Shown in pieces: positions 1 to 7,040 of a stretch of DNA of 9,852 bases. The translations under genes and the position numbers were made by a program. The stretch lies in the NCBI GenBank assembly GCA_002726335.1, contig PBSR01000130.1:1-9852 (forward strand). Reading direction: 5' to 3'. Origin of the DNA: Gemmatimonadaceae bacterium. Lineage in GTDB: Bacteria; Latescibacterota; UBA2968; UBA8231. Numbering within the stretch: position 1 is the stretch's first letter; each line of letters starts with the position of its first letter. The notes beneath the pieces were generated by a model. It did no database searches and was not told the DNA's origin. It was given only the letters and a program-made list of their open reading frames with translations.

Positions 1-302
1 CCCCGTGTCCAGCGGTCGGCCAGCGTGCCCTCGCTCGTCTCCCATCGGGTGATGCGCTCTCCCTCACTTTCCTCGGTTGTGACCGGTATTCCGGGCGTCT
101 CAGAACGCCAGGGACGCACCACAGACCATGCAGCCACGCCCATGGACGCGGCGACCTCCTGGAGATTCTGCCCTTGCCAGGGGGCGGGCAACGTGCCCCG
201 TTTGGTGTGCGTCGTGTGCCAGAGGGTCAGGTCGGGCACATAGTGAGCCGACGCCGCCCCCTCACTCCGGAGACGTGTTAGGAAGTCCGACTTACTCGTC
301 AT
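1..302 (-). CDS. Uroporphyrinogen-decarboxylase-like protein, N-terminal part (cut by left edge)
   Basis: An uninterrupted minus-strand frame of 100 codons starts at 302 and leaves the window at position 1. It begins MTSKSDFLTRLRSE, then reads PDLTLWHTTHTKRGTLP, followed by LQEVAASMG and RPWRSETPG. The D-L-W...R-G-T-L-P...L-x-E-(I/V)...(L/M)-G pattern resembles the N-terminus of UroD-superfamily proteins common in Poribacteria and Latescibacteria; this is recognition from memory, not a search. Such paralogues are often found in catabolic or methyl-transfer settings rather than haem synthesis, and the catalytic region lies outside the window. An in-frame ATG at 350, with an in-frame TGA four codons above it, would add 16 residues (MLNATVIRSQ...). 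I prefer 302 because related proteins begin near M-T-S-x-x-x-F-L. Neither start has a strong Shine-Dalgarno sequence. The gene is divergent from dxs. The frame is secure; the family is moderately so. Confidence 0.68.
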   Translation of the reverse strand, partial: MTSKSDFLTRLRSEGAASAHYVPDLTLWHTTHTKRGTLPAPWQGQNLQEVAASMGVAAWSVVRPWRSETPGIPVTTEESEGERITRWETSEGTLADRWTR

Positions 303-632
303 GTCAGGCTCGCAGATCCCCTGTGACCGGATGACTGTGGCGTTGAGCATGCGCCCTTGTCAGCGCCTTCGCTGTAGGTGGCCAGACGCGCTGTGAAAGG
401 CAGAGCGAAAACAGTTGTCGCCACTGCGCGTCTCGTGCACATGGTCTTCCCTCTGATTGGCTGTGAGTGCAGGCAGGCAGTAGTGGACGAAGATAGGACG
501 TATCCTGGCCGGCTAAAAGGTCCGCTGGCAGTCGGAGACGATCGGCAGGGCTTCGGGGTCGCGCGTGGCCGGTTCAGCCCCATCTGGATGCGGTAGTACG
601 ACCGAGAAACCTGCTTCCGGCTACCTGCGCCG

Positions 633-715
633 GTCCCGTTCCGGGACACGGCGTCATTGGCCTTCCTGGCCAATTCCGGGCAGCGATCACCGCCCCCGCG
701 GGAACGGTCGGGGCG
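633..715. repeat. Three consecutive short inverted repeats upstream of dxs
   Basis: Three potential stem-loops lie in a row. The first is GTCCCG at 633-638 against CGGGAC at 642-647, a 6-bp stem with a 3-base loop. The second is ATTGGCC at 656-662 against GGCCAAT at 668-674, a perfect 7-bp stem with a 5-base spacer. The third is CGCCCC at 691-696 against GGGGCG at 710-715, with a 13-base loop. None is followed by a run of T, so they do not look like intrinsic terminators. They could be operator half-sites, a structured leader, or chance in GC-rich DNA. The second is the strongest, being perfect and containing AT pairs. Confidence 0.35.
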
Positions 716-746
716 ACAGCGGGTCTCATCGATGCGAGAAGTGACG

Positions 747-781
747 TTGTGACACGGGGAGGACACATTTCTACCTTATAT
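747..781 (+). promoter_or_regulatory. Possible promoter region for dxs
   Basis: The only AT-rich patch before dxs (767-789) contains TTATAT at 776-781, which resembles a -10 element about 40 bases before the dxs start. TTGTGA at 747-752 resembles a -35 element, but the 23-base spacing is too long; pairing it with TACCTT at 772-777 gives 19. This is a weak call based on composition and position. Confidence 0.2.
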
Positions 782-820
782 GTTTCGCAACGCCAGGCGC
801 CATCCATCCAGGGCGGATTG

Positions 821-2791
821 ATGTCACTTCTCGAAACGATCGAATCCCCGGCAGATCTCAAATCTCTGACGGTGGCAGAGCTGCAGCAGGTCGCCGACGA
901 GCTCCGGGCCTACATCATCGAAGTGGTAACGTCGGTGGGCGGGCACTTCGGCTCGAGTCTGGGGGCGAACGAGCTGACCGTCGCCCTGCACGCGGTTTTC
1001 GATACGCCGGCAGACCGCATCGTCTGGGATGTTGGCCATCAGACCTATGGCCACAAGGTTCTGACGGGGAGGCGGGAAGACCTTCGCGAGATCCGGCAGG
1101 CGCACGGGATCAGCGGCTTCCCAAAGCGGTCCGAGAGTCCGTACGACACCTTCGGCGTCGGTCACGCCGGGACGTCGATCTCCGCCGCACTGGGCTTCGC
1201 CGCCATGCGCGATCACCTCGATGAAAAGCGCCAGGTGATCGCCGTCATCGGCGATGGCGCGCTGACCAGCGGGATCGCCCTGGAGGGCCTCAACAACGCA
1301 GGCGCGACCGATTGCGACCTGATCGTGCTCCTCAACGACAACCGCATGTCGATATCGCCGAATGTCGGTGGGATTTCACACTATCTGACGCGGATCATCT
1401 CCGACCCGACCTACAACAGGATTCGTCAACGGATCACGAACGACCCACTGTATCAACGTGTTCGGCACGGAATCTGGAACCTGACCGGAACGGTTCCCGT
1501 CGTCGGCGAAAACCTGCAGCGGGCGATCGGCGGCTTCGAGGAGGGGCTAAAGGCCATGCTGGTTCCGGGAGTCGTCTTCGAGGAGATGGGATTCCGCTAC
1601 TTCGGGCCAATCGACGGACACGACCTCCCTGAACTCGTCAACACGCTGCAGAACGTGAAGGAGATCCCGGGCCCCAAGCTGCTGCACATCCACACGATCA
1701 AAGGGAAAGGTGCGATCAAGGAGGATGAGGAGGACCCCTACAGCGCAGACTCGCAGAAGTATCACGCGCTGAGTCCTCCCAAGCTAAAGTCGGGTGGTCC
1801 TTCCCTGCCGCGATATCAGGACGTGTTCGGCGAGGCGCTCAGCGAGATTGCGGCCAACGACAGCCGCATCTGCGCGATTACGGCGGCCATGATCGAAGGG
1901 ACGGGACTCAACGACTTCGCGAAGCGCTATCCCGACCGGACGTACGACGTGGGAATTGCGGAGCAGCACGCCGTGACTTTCGCCGCCGGCATGGCCCTGG
2001 AAGGCGGACGCCCCGTCGTCGCCATTTACTCGACCTTCCTGCAGCGGGCGTTTGACCAGATCGTACACGACGTGGCATTGCAGTCGATTCCCGTCACGTT
2101 CTGCCTGGATCGCGCGGGGCTGGTGGGGGAGGATGGACCGACGCATCACGGCACCCTCGATCTATCCTTCCTGATGTGCGTACCCCACATGATCATCGCT
2201 GCGCCGAAGGATGCCGACGAAATGAGGGATCTCCTCTATACGGCCATCCAGCAGAACGACGGCCCTTTCGCTATCAGGTATCCCCGCGACAGCGTTCCCC
2301 GTCCGGCTACGGTGGGACGGCCTCCCGCAACCATCCCGGTCGGGTCCTGGGAAACGCTGACGGAGGGGCACGACGTCACTCTCCTGGCCACAGGCACGAT
2401 GGTGGAGACCAGCCTCGCAGCGGCACGACTTCTCGAGCAGGCGGGTGTTGCCGCCAGTGTGGTGAATGCCCGCTTCGTCAAACCGATGGATCTCCAGGTT
2501 CTCGAACGTTGTGCGGACACCTGCGATACGGTTGTGACCATAGAAGAAAATGCGGTGGTCGGTGGCTTCGGATCCGCTATTGTGTCGCACCTGGCCGATC
2601 GCCTGCGCCCGGGGCAACGTGTCCTCAACCTCGGCCTTCCGGATCGTTTCATCGAGCACGGACCGAGGAAGATGCTGCTCGAGAAAGTTGGACTGACACC
2701 AGAGGCCATCGCGGAGGTCGTCTGGCGACACCTGGAAGGCAAGGCAAGTGAGGCCGGATTGGGGTCGATCGCAAGGTCAGCGACGCCGTAG
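821..2791 (+). CDS. dxs: 1-deoxy-D-xylulose-5-phosphate synthase
   Basis: This cytoplasmic thiamine-diphosphate enzyme condenses pyruvate and glyceraldehyde 3-phosphate to DXP, the first step of the MEP isoprenoid pathway; DXP also feeds thiamine and pyridoxal phosphate synthesis. The protein is 656 residues, slightly longer than the roughly 620 usual for the family. Visible landmarks are GGHFGSSLG (40-48, conserved His42), DVGHQ (70-74, His73), the thiamine-diphosphate motif GDGALTSGIALEGLNN (144-159), LNDNRMSISPNVGG (171-184), GIAEQHA (378-384, catalytic Glu381), LQRAFDQ (407-413), LDRAGLVGEDGPTHHG (429-444) and the C-terminal transketolase domain from about 515. I chose ATG 821 because MSLLETIESPADLKSL matches typical DXS N-termini and GGGCGG lies just before it. 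A GTG at 749 would add 24 residues unlike the family. No MEP-pathway neighbours are present. All expected key residues are there, so it should be active. Confidence 0.96.
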   Translation: MSLLETIESPADLKSLTVAELQQVADELRAYIIEVVTSVGGHFGSSLGANELTVALHAVFDTPADRIVWDVGHQTYGHKVLTGRREDLREIRQAHGISGFPKRSESPYDTFGVGHAGTSISAALGFAAMRDHLDEKRQVIAVIGDGALTSGIALEGLNNAGATDCDLIVLLNDNRMSISPNVGGISHYLTRIISDPTYNRIRQRITNDPLYQRVRHGIWNLTGTVPVVGENLQRAIGGFEEGLKAMLVPGVVFEEMGFRYFGPIDGHDLPELVNTLQNVKEIPGPKLLHIHTIKGKGAIKEDEEDPYSADSQKYHALSPPKLKSGGPSLPRYQDVFGEALSEIAANDSRICAITAAMIEGTGLNDFAKRYPDRTYDVGIAEQHAVTFAAGMALEGGRPVVAIYSTFLQRAFDQIVHDVALQSIPVTFCLDRAGLVGEDGPTHHGTLDLSFLMCVPHMIIAAPKDADEMRDLLYTAIQQNDGPFAIRYPRDSVPRPATVGRPPATIPVGSWETLTEGHDVTLLATGTMVETSLAAARLLEQAGVAASVVNARFVKPMDLQVLERCADTCDTVVTIEENAVVGGFGSAIVSHLADRLRPGQRVLNLGLPDRFIEHGPRKMLLEKVGLTPEAIAEVVWRHLEGKASEAGLGSIARSATP

Positions 2792-2811
2792 CGATCCCAC
2801 CAGACCCATAC

Positions 2812-3915
2812 TCAACGCGGACGCCAGTCGATGATGACGAAGTCCGTGTGTCCCGTCGCCACGTCCCACCCCGCATCGACATCGCCGTAGCAGGAGCCTG
2901 CGAGCGTCAGGAATCTCTCGCCATCAGGCGAGAGGGTGGCGGCGTAGCCGGCGGCATGTCCGTGAACGAGGTAGTAGGTCTCATCCTGCCAATAGTCCCC
3001 CCCGTCGTGGCTGACACGGGCGCGACCACTGCCCAGGGCACGCGGGTATCGATGATCGTGGACGACGGCGACGGTATTGTCGGCGAGCACGCCGGCCGCG
3101 CCGTAGCACTGACCATACTCCTCGCACAGCTGGCGGGGCGACTCCCAGGTGCGCCCTTCGTCGGTCGAGTGGGAAATGAAGACGTGCTTGTAGGGCCAAC
3201 CGCTGTCCCCCGCTCCAGTGCGCTCGCCCAGATCATCCGGATCGCCAGATAGCCGGGGTCGCTGAAGACGAATGACGGCCAGCAGCCGGCCGTCGGGTAA
3301 CACGGCCACATTCACCTCGTGACACCACTGACCGATCGTCCCGGTCAGCGACCAGGACCTGCCCCCGTCGTCGGAGCGGTACAGGCGGCATACGCGGGAT
3401 CCGGACACGTACCGATTCCCTTCGATGACTTCGTCAGCCACGACGAGGACGGGCACGAGCAGGCTGCCTCCGGGCAGTCGCGTGATGGAGAATCCGAGAT
3501 CGATGCGGGCTCCCGGCACATCGGTGTCGATCTGCCCGATCTGCTCCCAGCTGCCACCTTCGTCCGACGAGGACCACACCGTCGGGACGCCGCCATCCTG
3601 TTGAGTGACATTCACCATTGCGCCATCCGGTGCGAATTCGACTCGCCAGCCACCTTCGAGTGGATTCCGCTCCATGTGGATCCACGAGATGCCGGCATCC
3701 GTCGAACGGTGCCAGAGACTGTGCTGTGCCGCGTAGAGAGTCCCATCTGGCGAGGAGACGAAGTTCAGTCGCTGCACATGACCGGATGGATCCCGCGGCA
3801 GTCGCGTCTTCTCCACAGGAAGCTGCTGCAGACGGCCGTCCCGCGAGTGCAGGATGTAGTCGCCGGACTGCATGTCGCGCAGGGCCGCTTCATCGATGGG
3901 ATCTGGATCGATCAT
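2812..3915 (-). CDS. Asp-box (BNR) beta-propeller protein, sialidase-like
   Basis: The 367-residue protein carries five Asp boxes of the S/T-x-D-x-G-x-S/T-W type at about residues 71-78 (STDAGISW), 116-123 (SSDEGGSW), 181-188 (SDDGGRSW), 250-257 (STDEGRTW) and 302-309 (SHDGGDYW). Spacing of about 45-70 residues indicates a beta-propeller of the sialidase superfamily. Many such proteins are exo-sialidases or related glycosidases, but no N-terminal FRIP motif is visible, so I would not call the substrate. WCHEVNVAVLPDGRLLAVIR (197-216) resembles a blade supplying an active-site Arg. No signal peptide or membrane segment is present, so it is probably cytoplasmic. The start at 3915 is supported by GGGAGA seven bases upstream (3923-3928 on the plus strand). 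The same frame stays open further upstream, but only across the antisense of the next gene. It is convergent with dxs (20-base gap) and divergent from the TIM-barrel gene. Confidence 0.85.
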   Translation of the reverse strand: MIDPDPIDEAALRDMQSGDYILHSRDGRLQQLPVEKTRLPRDPSGHVQRLNFVSSPDGTLYAAQHSLWHRSTDAGISWIHMERNPLEGGWRVEFAPDGAMVNVTQQDGGVPTVWSSSDEGGSWEQIGQIDTDVPGARIDLGFSITRLPGGSLLVPVLVVADEVIEGNRYVSGSRVCRLYRSDDGGRSWSLTGTIGQWCHEVNVAVLPDGRLLAVIRLQRPRLSGDPDDLGERTGAGDSGWPYKHVFISHSTDEGRTWESPRQLCEEYGQCYGAAGVLADNTVAVVHDHRYPRALGSGRARVSHDGGDYWQDETYYLVHGHAAGYAATLSPDGERFLTLAGSCYGDVDAGWDVATGHTDFVIIDWRPR

Positions 3916-4071
3916 GTCCGTCTCTCCCGTTCGTCTTGACAGGCCGGCGCCAATCTCCAGCCTGAAACCGATTACGTCCAGGCCACACACAGACCATCTT
4001 GGACAGGAGTGCACTTGAGAACGTCTTTCTGTGCCACCACGGGCCTGGGGCAAACCGAGAGTGAAAGAGAC
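3916..4071. promoter_or_regulatory. Divergent intergenic region between propeller and TIM-barrel genes
   Basis: This short gap separates two divergently transcribed genes, so it probably holds at least one promoter. A perfect TTGACA lies at 3936-3941 on the plus strand, but no -10-like hexamer follows at 16-18 bases. AGGAG at 4005-4009, five bases before a TTG, may be the ribosome binding site of the rightward gene. The assignment rests mainly on gene orientation. Confidence 0.3.
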
Positions 4072-5655
4072 ATGACACCGGACCAGATGCGCATCGTGCT
4101 GCAGCAGGACGCGCCCGAGCCGATGCTGCGCGCGGAGGTAGCGGAACCGATCGAGCCGGAGGCGCTGATCGAACACTCGATCGGCCTGATCCGGGATCTG
4201 CCAATTGATGTGTACGCGTCGGACGTCAACCACGCGGGTGGAGTGTATTACCGCAGCAAGGTGGCCGAACCAATGCTGAGTCGGCCGTCGTCGTTTCGCG
4301 GTCGCGACCACGTACGCATGGCCGAACGGCTGCAGTCGCTGTTTGACCGGGGCACGGATCCGCTCGAGATCTACTGCGGGGCAGCGCACGAAGCCGGCAA
4401 GGCGTATGCGGTGCGCCTGCGGATGAACGATCTGCACGACGTGGTCAGCGGAGTCGATATCGAGCGGCCACGGACGGGCCCCGAAGACCCCATCGGCGAG
4501 CCCTACTACTACACGTCGACGTACAAGCAGGAGCATCCGGAGTATTTGATGGGGGATGTGTACGGGCCGTCTCCCGATCCATTCGAGCGCTGGCAGCGGT
4601 CGGCTCTCAACTACGCCCTGGGGCCGGTGCGGTCGCACGTGCTGGGGATGGTAGACGAACTGGTGACGGGGTACGACATCGACGTACTGGAACTGGATTT
4701 CATCCGCTTCGCCTTCGTCTTCAGGCGGGCGGAGGCGTTTGCCCAACGGCACGTGCTGACTTCGCTGATACGGCGCATCAAGGAGATGTGCCACGCGGAA
4801 GGGAAGCGGCGGGGTCGGCCGGTGTATCTGTCGGCGAGGGTGCCAGACTCGCTGGAGTTGGGACTGCGGGCGGGCATCGACACTCGGGAGTGGCTGCGCC
4901 AGGGATTGCTCGACCTGGTCGTCATCGGTGGGGGGTATTCACCGCTGACGACGGAATGGGAGAACATCGCCGACGAAGCCCGGTCCTGCGGCGTGACGGC
5001 CCAGGCCTGCCTGAACCACGGCCGTTTCGACAAGGATGTGCGCCGGATACGGGCAAGTGCGCTGCGCGCCTTCGAAGCGGGGGTGAGCGGACTCGTACTG
5101 TGGAACTTCTGGTATTGCTTCGACTACTATCATCCGCGCGGCGAGAATCCGCTGACGCTGGATTTCACTCGGGAGCTGGCGGAGCCGGATTCGCTGGGCC
5201 GGTCAGAGCTGGCCATCTCCCTGGATCCGAGCTGGGACCCGCTGTCTCTCCTGGGCGGGGCCCACAGCCATCACAGCTGGCCCGGGCAGGTACCGATGAT
5301 GATCGGCGTGGCTGAGGATGGGTTCGGGCAGACAGTGACCTTCGATGTGCCGGAGGCCGCGTTGAAGGTGCGGGTAGGAGCTGAGGATGCGGCGCTGAAC
5401 GTGGAGATAGAAAACTACTGGGCACCGGACGACGAGATGCAGCTGTTCTGGAACGATCGTCTATTGCCGACCGAGTTTGAGCTGCGGGCGCAAGCGGGGC
5501 AGGAGGTGTATCGGCTGACTGCAGCGGTGCCAATCGAGTGGATGGTTGCCGGAAGCAACCGACTGGAGCTGCGACTGGTGAAACTGCACGTGCGGGTCGA
5601 TCCCTTTGTGCGGCTTCTCGCGGGAGCTCTGCAACTGGCGGCACCGGGAAACTGA
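4072..5655 (+). CDS. TIM-barrel glycosidase-like protein with C-terminal beta domain, unassigned family
   Basis: This is a 527-residue protein. Residues about 5-360 read like a (beta/alpha)8 barrel related to putative GHL10-type glycosyl hydrolases: VRLRMNDLHD at 114-123, YKQEHPEYLMGD at 151-162, IDVLELDFIR at 203-212 (strand-end Glu207/Asp209, good catalytic candidates), VYLSARVPDS at 251-260, LLDLVVIGGGY at 279-289 and VSGLVLWNFW at 338-347. The region after about 400 (FDVPEAALKVRV, VEIENYW, then a beta-rich stretch) looks like a small beta-sandwich. No signal peptide is seen, which suggests a cytoplasmic enzyme acting on imported oligosaccharide; the substrate is unknown. ATG 4072 is preceded by the purine-rich GAAAGAGA. 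A TTG at 4015 with AGGAG five bases upstream would add 19 residues and is a real alternative; GTG 4009 is also open. It is divergent from the propeller gene and is followed after 24 bases by the UxaA-like piece in the same frame. Confidence 0.75.
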   Translation: MTPDQMRIVLQQDAPEPMLRAEVAEPIEPEALIEHSIGLIRDLPIDVYASDVNHAGGVYYRSKVAEPMLSRPSSFRGRDHVRMAERLQSLFDRGTDPLEIYCGAAHEAGKAYAVRLRMNDLHDVVSGVDIERPRTGPEDPIGEPYYYTSTYKQEHPEYLMGDVYGPSPDPFERWQRSALNYALGPVRSHVLGMVDELVTGYDIDVLELDFIRFAFVFRRAEAFAQRHVLTSLIRRIKEMCHAEGKRRGRPVYLSARVPDSLELGLRAGIDTREWLRQGLLDLVVIGGGYSPLTTEWENIADEARSCGVTAQACLNHGRFDKDVRRIRASALRAFEAGVSGLVLWNFWYCFDYYHPRGENPLTLDFTRELAEPDSLGRSELAISLDPSWDPLSLLGGAHSHHSWPGQVPMMIGVAEDGFGQTVTFDVPEAALKVRVGAEDAALNVEIENYWAPDDEMQLFWNDRLLPTEFELRAQAGQEVYRLTAAVPIEWMVAGSNRLELRLVKLHVRVDPFVRLLAGALQLAAPGN

Positions 5656-5666
5656 TGTAGAGGAGA

Positions 5667-5672
5667 AGAGGA
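5667..5672 (+). promoter_or_regulatory. Ribosome binding site before the UxaA-like piece
   Basis: AGAGGA lies in a purine-rich run (5659-5674) directly after the TIM-barrel stop codon, with a seven-base gap to ATG 5680. Spacing and sequence suit translation in the same transcript as the upstream gene. It is the main argument that the 52-residue frame is expressed rather than dead. Confidence 0.5.
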
Positions 5673-5679
5673 AATCCGG

Positions 5680-5838
5680 ATGCAGCTGATCGCCGACAAC
5701 GTCGACTTAGACGTCTCGCCGATCATCCGCGGCGAGCGCACGATCGACGAGATGGGACCGGAACTCTACGAGGAGATCCTGGCCGTGGCCAAGGGGAAGC
5801 TGACCCTGTCGGAGATTCACGGGCACTACGAGGCCTGA
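5680..5838 (+). pseudogene. Isolated C-terminal fragment of altronate/galactarate dehydratase (UxaA/GarD family)
   Basis: This is a 52-residue frame: MQLIADNVDLDVSPIIRGER, then TIDEMGPELYEEILAVAKGK, then LTLSEIHGHYEA and a stop. The order ADN-(I/V)-DLDVS-x-II-x-G, TI-(D/E)-E-x-G, EEILAVA-x-GKLT, E-I-x-GHYE matches the end of the roughly 390-residue large subunit or domain of UxaA-type sugar-acid dehydratases (altronate to 2-keto-3-deoxygluconate). The catalytic body is absent; the preceding gene occupies that space. The frame is the same as the upstream gene's, separated by its TGA and eight codons, and those codons (ending E-I-R-M) might still be UxaA-derived. AGAGGA at 5667-5672 lies seven bases before the ATG, a good ribosome binding site, so it may be translated. 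I call it a remnant, but a genuine small gene or regulatory peptide is possible. Confidence 0.6.
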
Positions 5839-5870
5839 ACGGCGCGTCCACTATCGACAGCTTCCCCCGG

Positions 5871-7040
5871 TCATACCAGCGCCTGGTACATGGCGTCCTT
5901 GATCTTCTTGGTCAGTCCCAGACGACGCGGCGGTCGCAACTGCATCATGACGAGGCTCACCATGTTCTCCACCGGGTCGATCCACATGTCCGTGCTGGCG
6001 GCGCCACCCCAGCCGAACTCGCCGACGCTGCCGATTCCCTGCTTCTCACCCAGACTCCGTAGCACGGACACACCCAGACCGTAGCCGAACTTGAAGGGTT
6101 CTATGCCCGGATGCCCCGGGGGCAGGTGATCCTGGCGCATCAGCTCTACCGTCTTGCGGCTCAGCAGCTGCTGGCCGTCGGGGGCGCCGCCGTTGAGCAG
6201 CATGAGGCAGAAGCGGAGGTAGTCGGCCGTACTGGCCACCAGGCCGCCGCCACCTGAGAAGAAGCGCGGCTTGTGCAGATAGTCGCGACCGCCGGGGGCG
6301 GCAGGCACGATGTGATCCTCCTCGTCCAGTTCGTAGACCACGGCCAGCCGATCCTGCTTCTCTGGCGGGACGTGGAAATCCGTATCTGTCATACCCAGGG
6401 GCGCAAAGATCCGCTCCCGCAGAAAGACGTCCAGCGGCTGTTCGGAGATGACTTCGACGAGGTGACCCAGCACGTCATGGGAGGCGCTGTACGCCCATTC
6501 TCTGCCGGGTTGGTGGATCAAGGGCACTCGCGCGAATTGTGCCACGAAGGCCGCCAGATCCCATCCCCGTCCTGGCGCCTTCGGCACCAGATCGTAGGTG
6601 AAGCCGGCAGTGTGTGTCATAACGTCGTGAATGGTGATGGGCCGCCAGGGCTCCACCAGCTCCTCGGTGCCGTCTTCTCGGGTCGTGGCGACCTGCGCGT
6701 CGGCGAAGGCGGGCAGGTACTGCTGCAGTGGATCGTCCAGGAAGAAGGCGCACTCCTCGTACAGCATGAGGGCTGCCACCGTCGTGATCGGCTTGGTCAT
6801 GGAATGGATGCGGAAGAGGGCATCCTCCCGCATGGGGATCTGTTGTTCGGCGTCCATGACTCCGTGACACGCGGCGTGCACCAACCGGCCGTTGCGCGCC
6901 ACGGCGGTGATGCCTCCGGCGATGGTCCGGGCCGACACGAAGCCCTCCATCACAGTATGGATGCGCTGCAGCCTGCGTGTGCACAAGCCGCTTTCTTCCG
7001 GTTCGCCAGTGGGCAGAGGCCAGTAGGCAGCGCTGGTCAT
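5871..7040 (-). CDS. Beta-lactamase-family serine hydrolase (class C / family VIII esterase type)
   Basis: This 389-residue protein has the penicillin-binding-protein/beta-lactamase fold. The SxxK motif is HSMTKP, with nucleophile Ser80 and Lys83. The second motif is WAYSASHDVLG (182-192), with Tyr184 as the likely base. The third is FGWGGAAST (342-350), where W-G-G replaces the KTG of true beta-lactamases, as in EstB-like esterases. DVMTHTAGFTYDL (139-151) and FFSGGGGLVASTADYLRF (260-277) are typical of the family. The reaction is probably ester or amide hydrolysis, substrate unknown; antibiotic resistance should not be inferred. No signal peptide is seen, so it is probably cytoplasmic. ATG 7040 has AGAGGA four bases upstream (7045-7050 on the plus strand); ATGs at 7055 and 7058 are in frame but less well placed. 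It is convergent with the UxaA-like piece (32-base gap) and divergent from the transporter. The length is normal for the family. Confidence 0.92.
   Translation of the reverse strand: MTSAAYWPLPTGEPEESGLCTRRLQRIHTVMEGFVSARTIAGGITAVARNGRLVHAACHGVMDAEQQIPMREDALFRIHSMTKPITTVAALMLYEECAFFLDDPLQQYLPAFADAQVATTREDGTEELVEPWRPITIHDVMTHTAGFTYDLVPKAPGRGWDLAAFVAQFARVPLIHQPGREWAYSASHDVLGHLVEVISEQPLDVFLRERIFAPLGMTDTDFHVPPEKQDRLAVVYELDEEDHIVPAAPGGRDYLHKPRFFSGGGGLVASTADYLRFCLMLLNGGAPDGQQLLSRKTVELMRQDHLPPGHPGIEPFKFGYGLGVSVLRSLGEKQGIGSVGEFGWGGAASTDMWIDPVENMVSLVMMQLRPPRRLGLTKKIKDAMYQALV

Larger units (their letters stand above)
303..820. other. Intergenic region between divergent UroD-like gene and dxs
   Basis: No convincing gene is seen in about 520 bases. 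The open frames here (for example 378-596 plus and 299-766 minus) give arginine- and serine-rich translations with no recognisable motif and no good ribosome binding site. The stretch should hold the promoters of both divergent genes. It contains three short inverted repeats (633-715) and one AT-rich patch at 767-789, directly upstream of dxs. I found no tRNA cloverleaf, no insertion-sequence ends and no long repeat. Confidence 0.6.

Noticed and set aside
540..625. TPP-riboswitch-like stretch (CATCTGGATGCGGTAGTACG) upstream of dxs
   Set aside because: It superficially resembles the CTGG-AT-AAT core, but the conserved CTGAGA element and the pairing arms are absent, so I do not call a riboswitch.
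749..820. GTG 749 as the dxs start, giving a 680-residue protein
   Set aside because: The added residues do not resemble DXS N-termini, and the ATG at 821 gives the family-typical beginning with a suitable upstream GGGCGG.
3936..3964. Perfect TTGACA as a promoter -35 element
   Set aside because: No -10-like hexamer lies 16-18 bases downstream (AGCCTG at the 17-base position), so it is not called as a promoter on its own.
3916..4794. Minus-strand open frame extending the propeller gene upstream to a 660-residue protein
   Set aside because: The extension lies antisense to the TIM-barrel gene and is a by-product of GC-rich codon structure. The Asp-box protein has a good ribosome binding site at its internal ATG (3915), and the extra part shows no recognisable domain.
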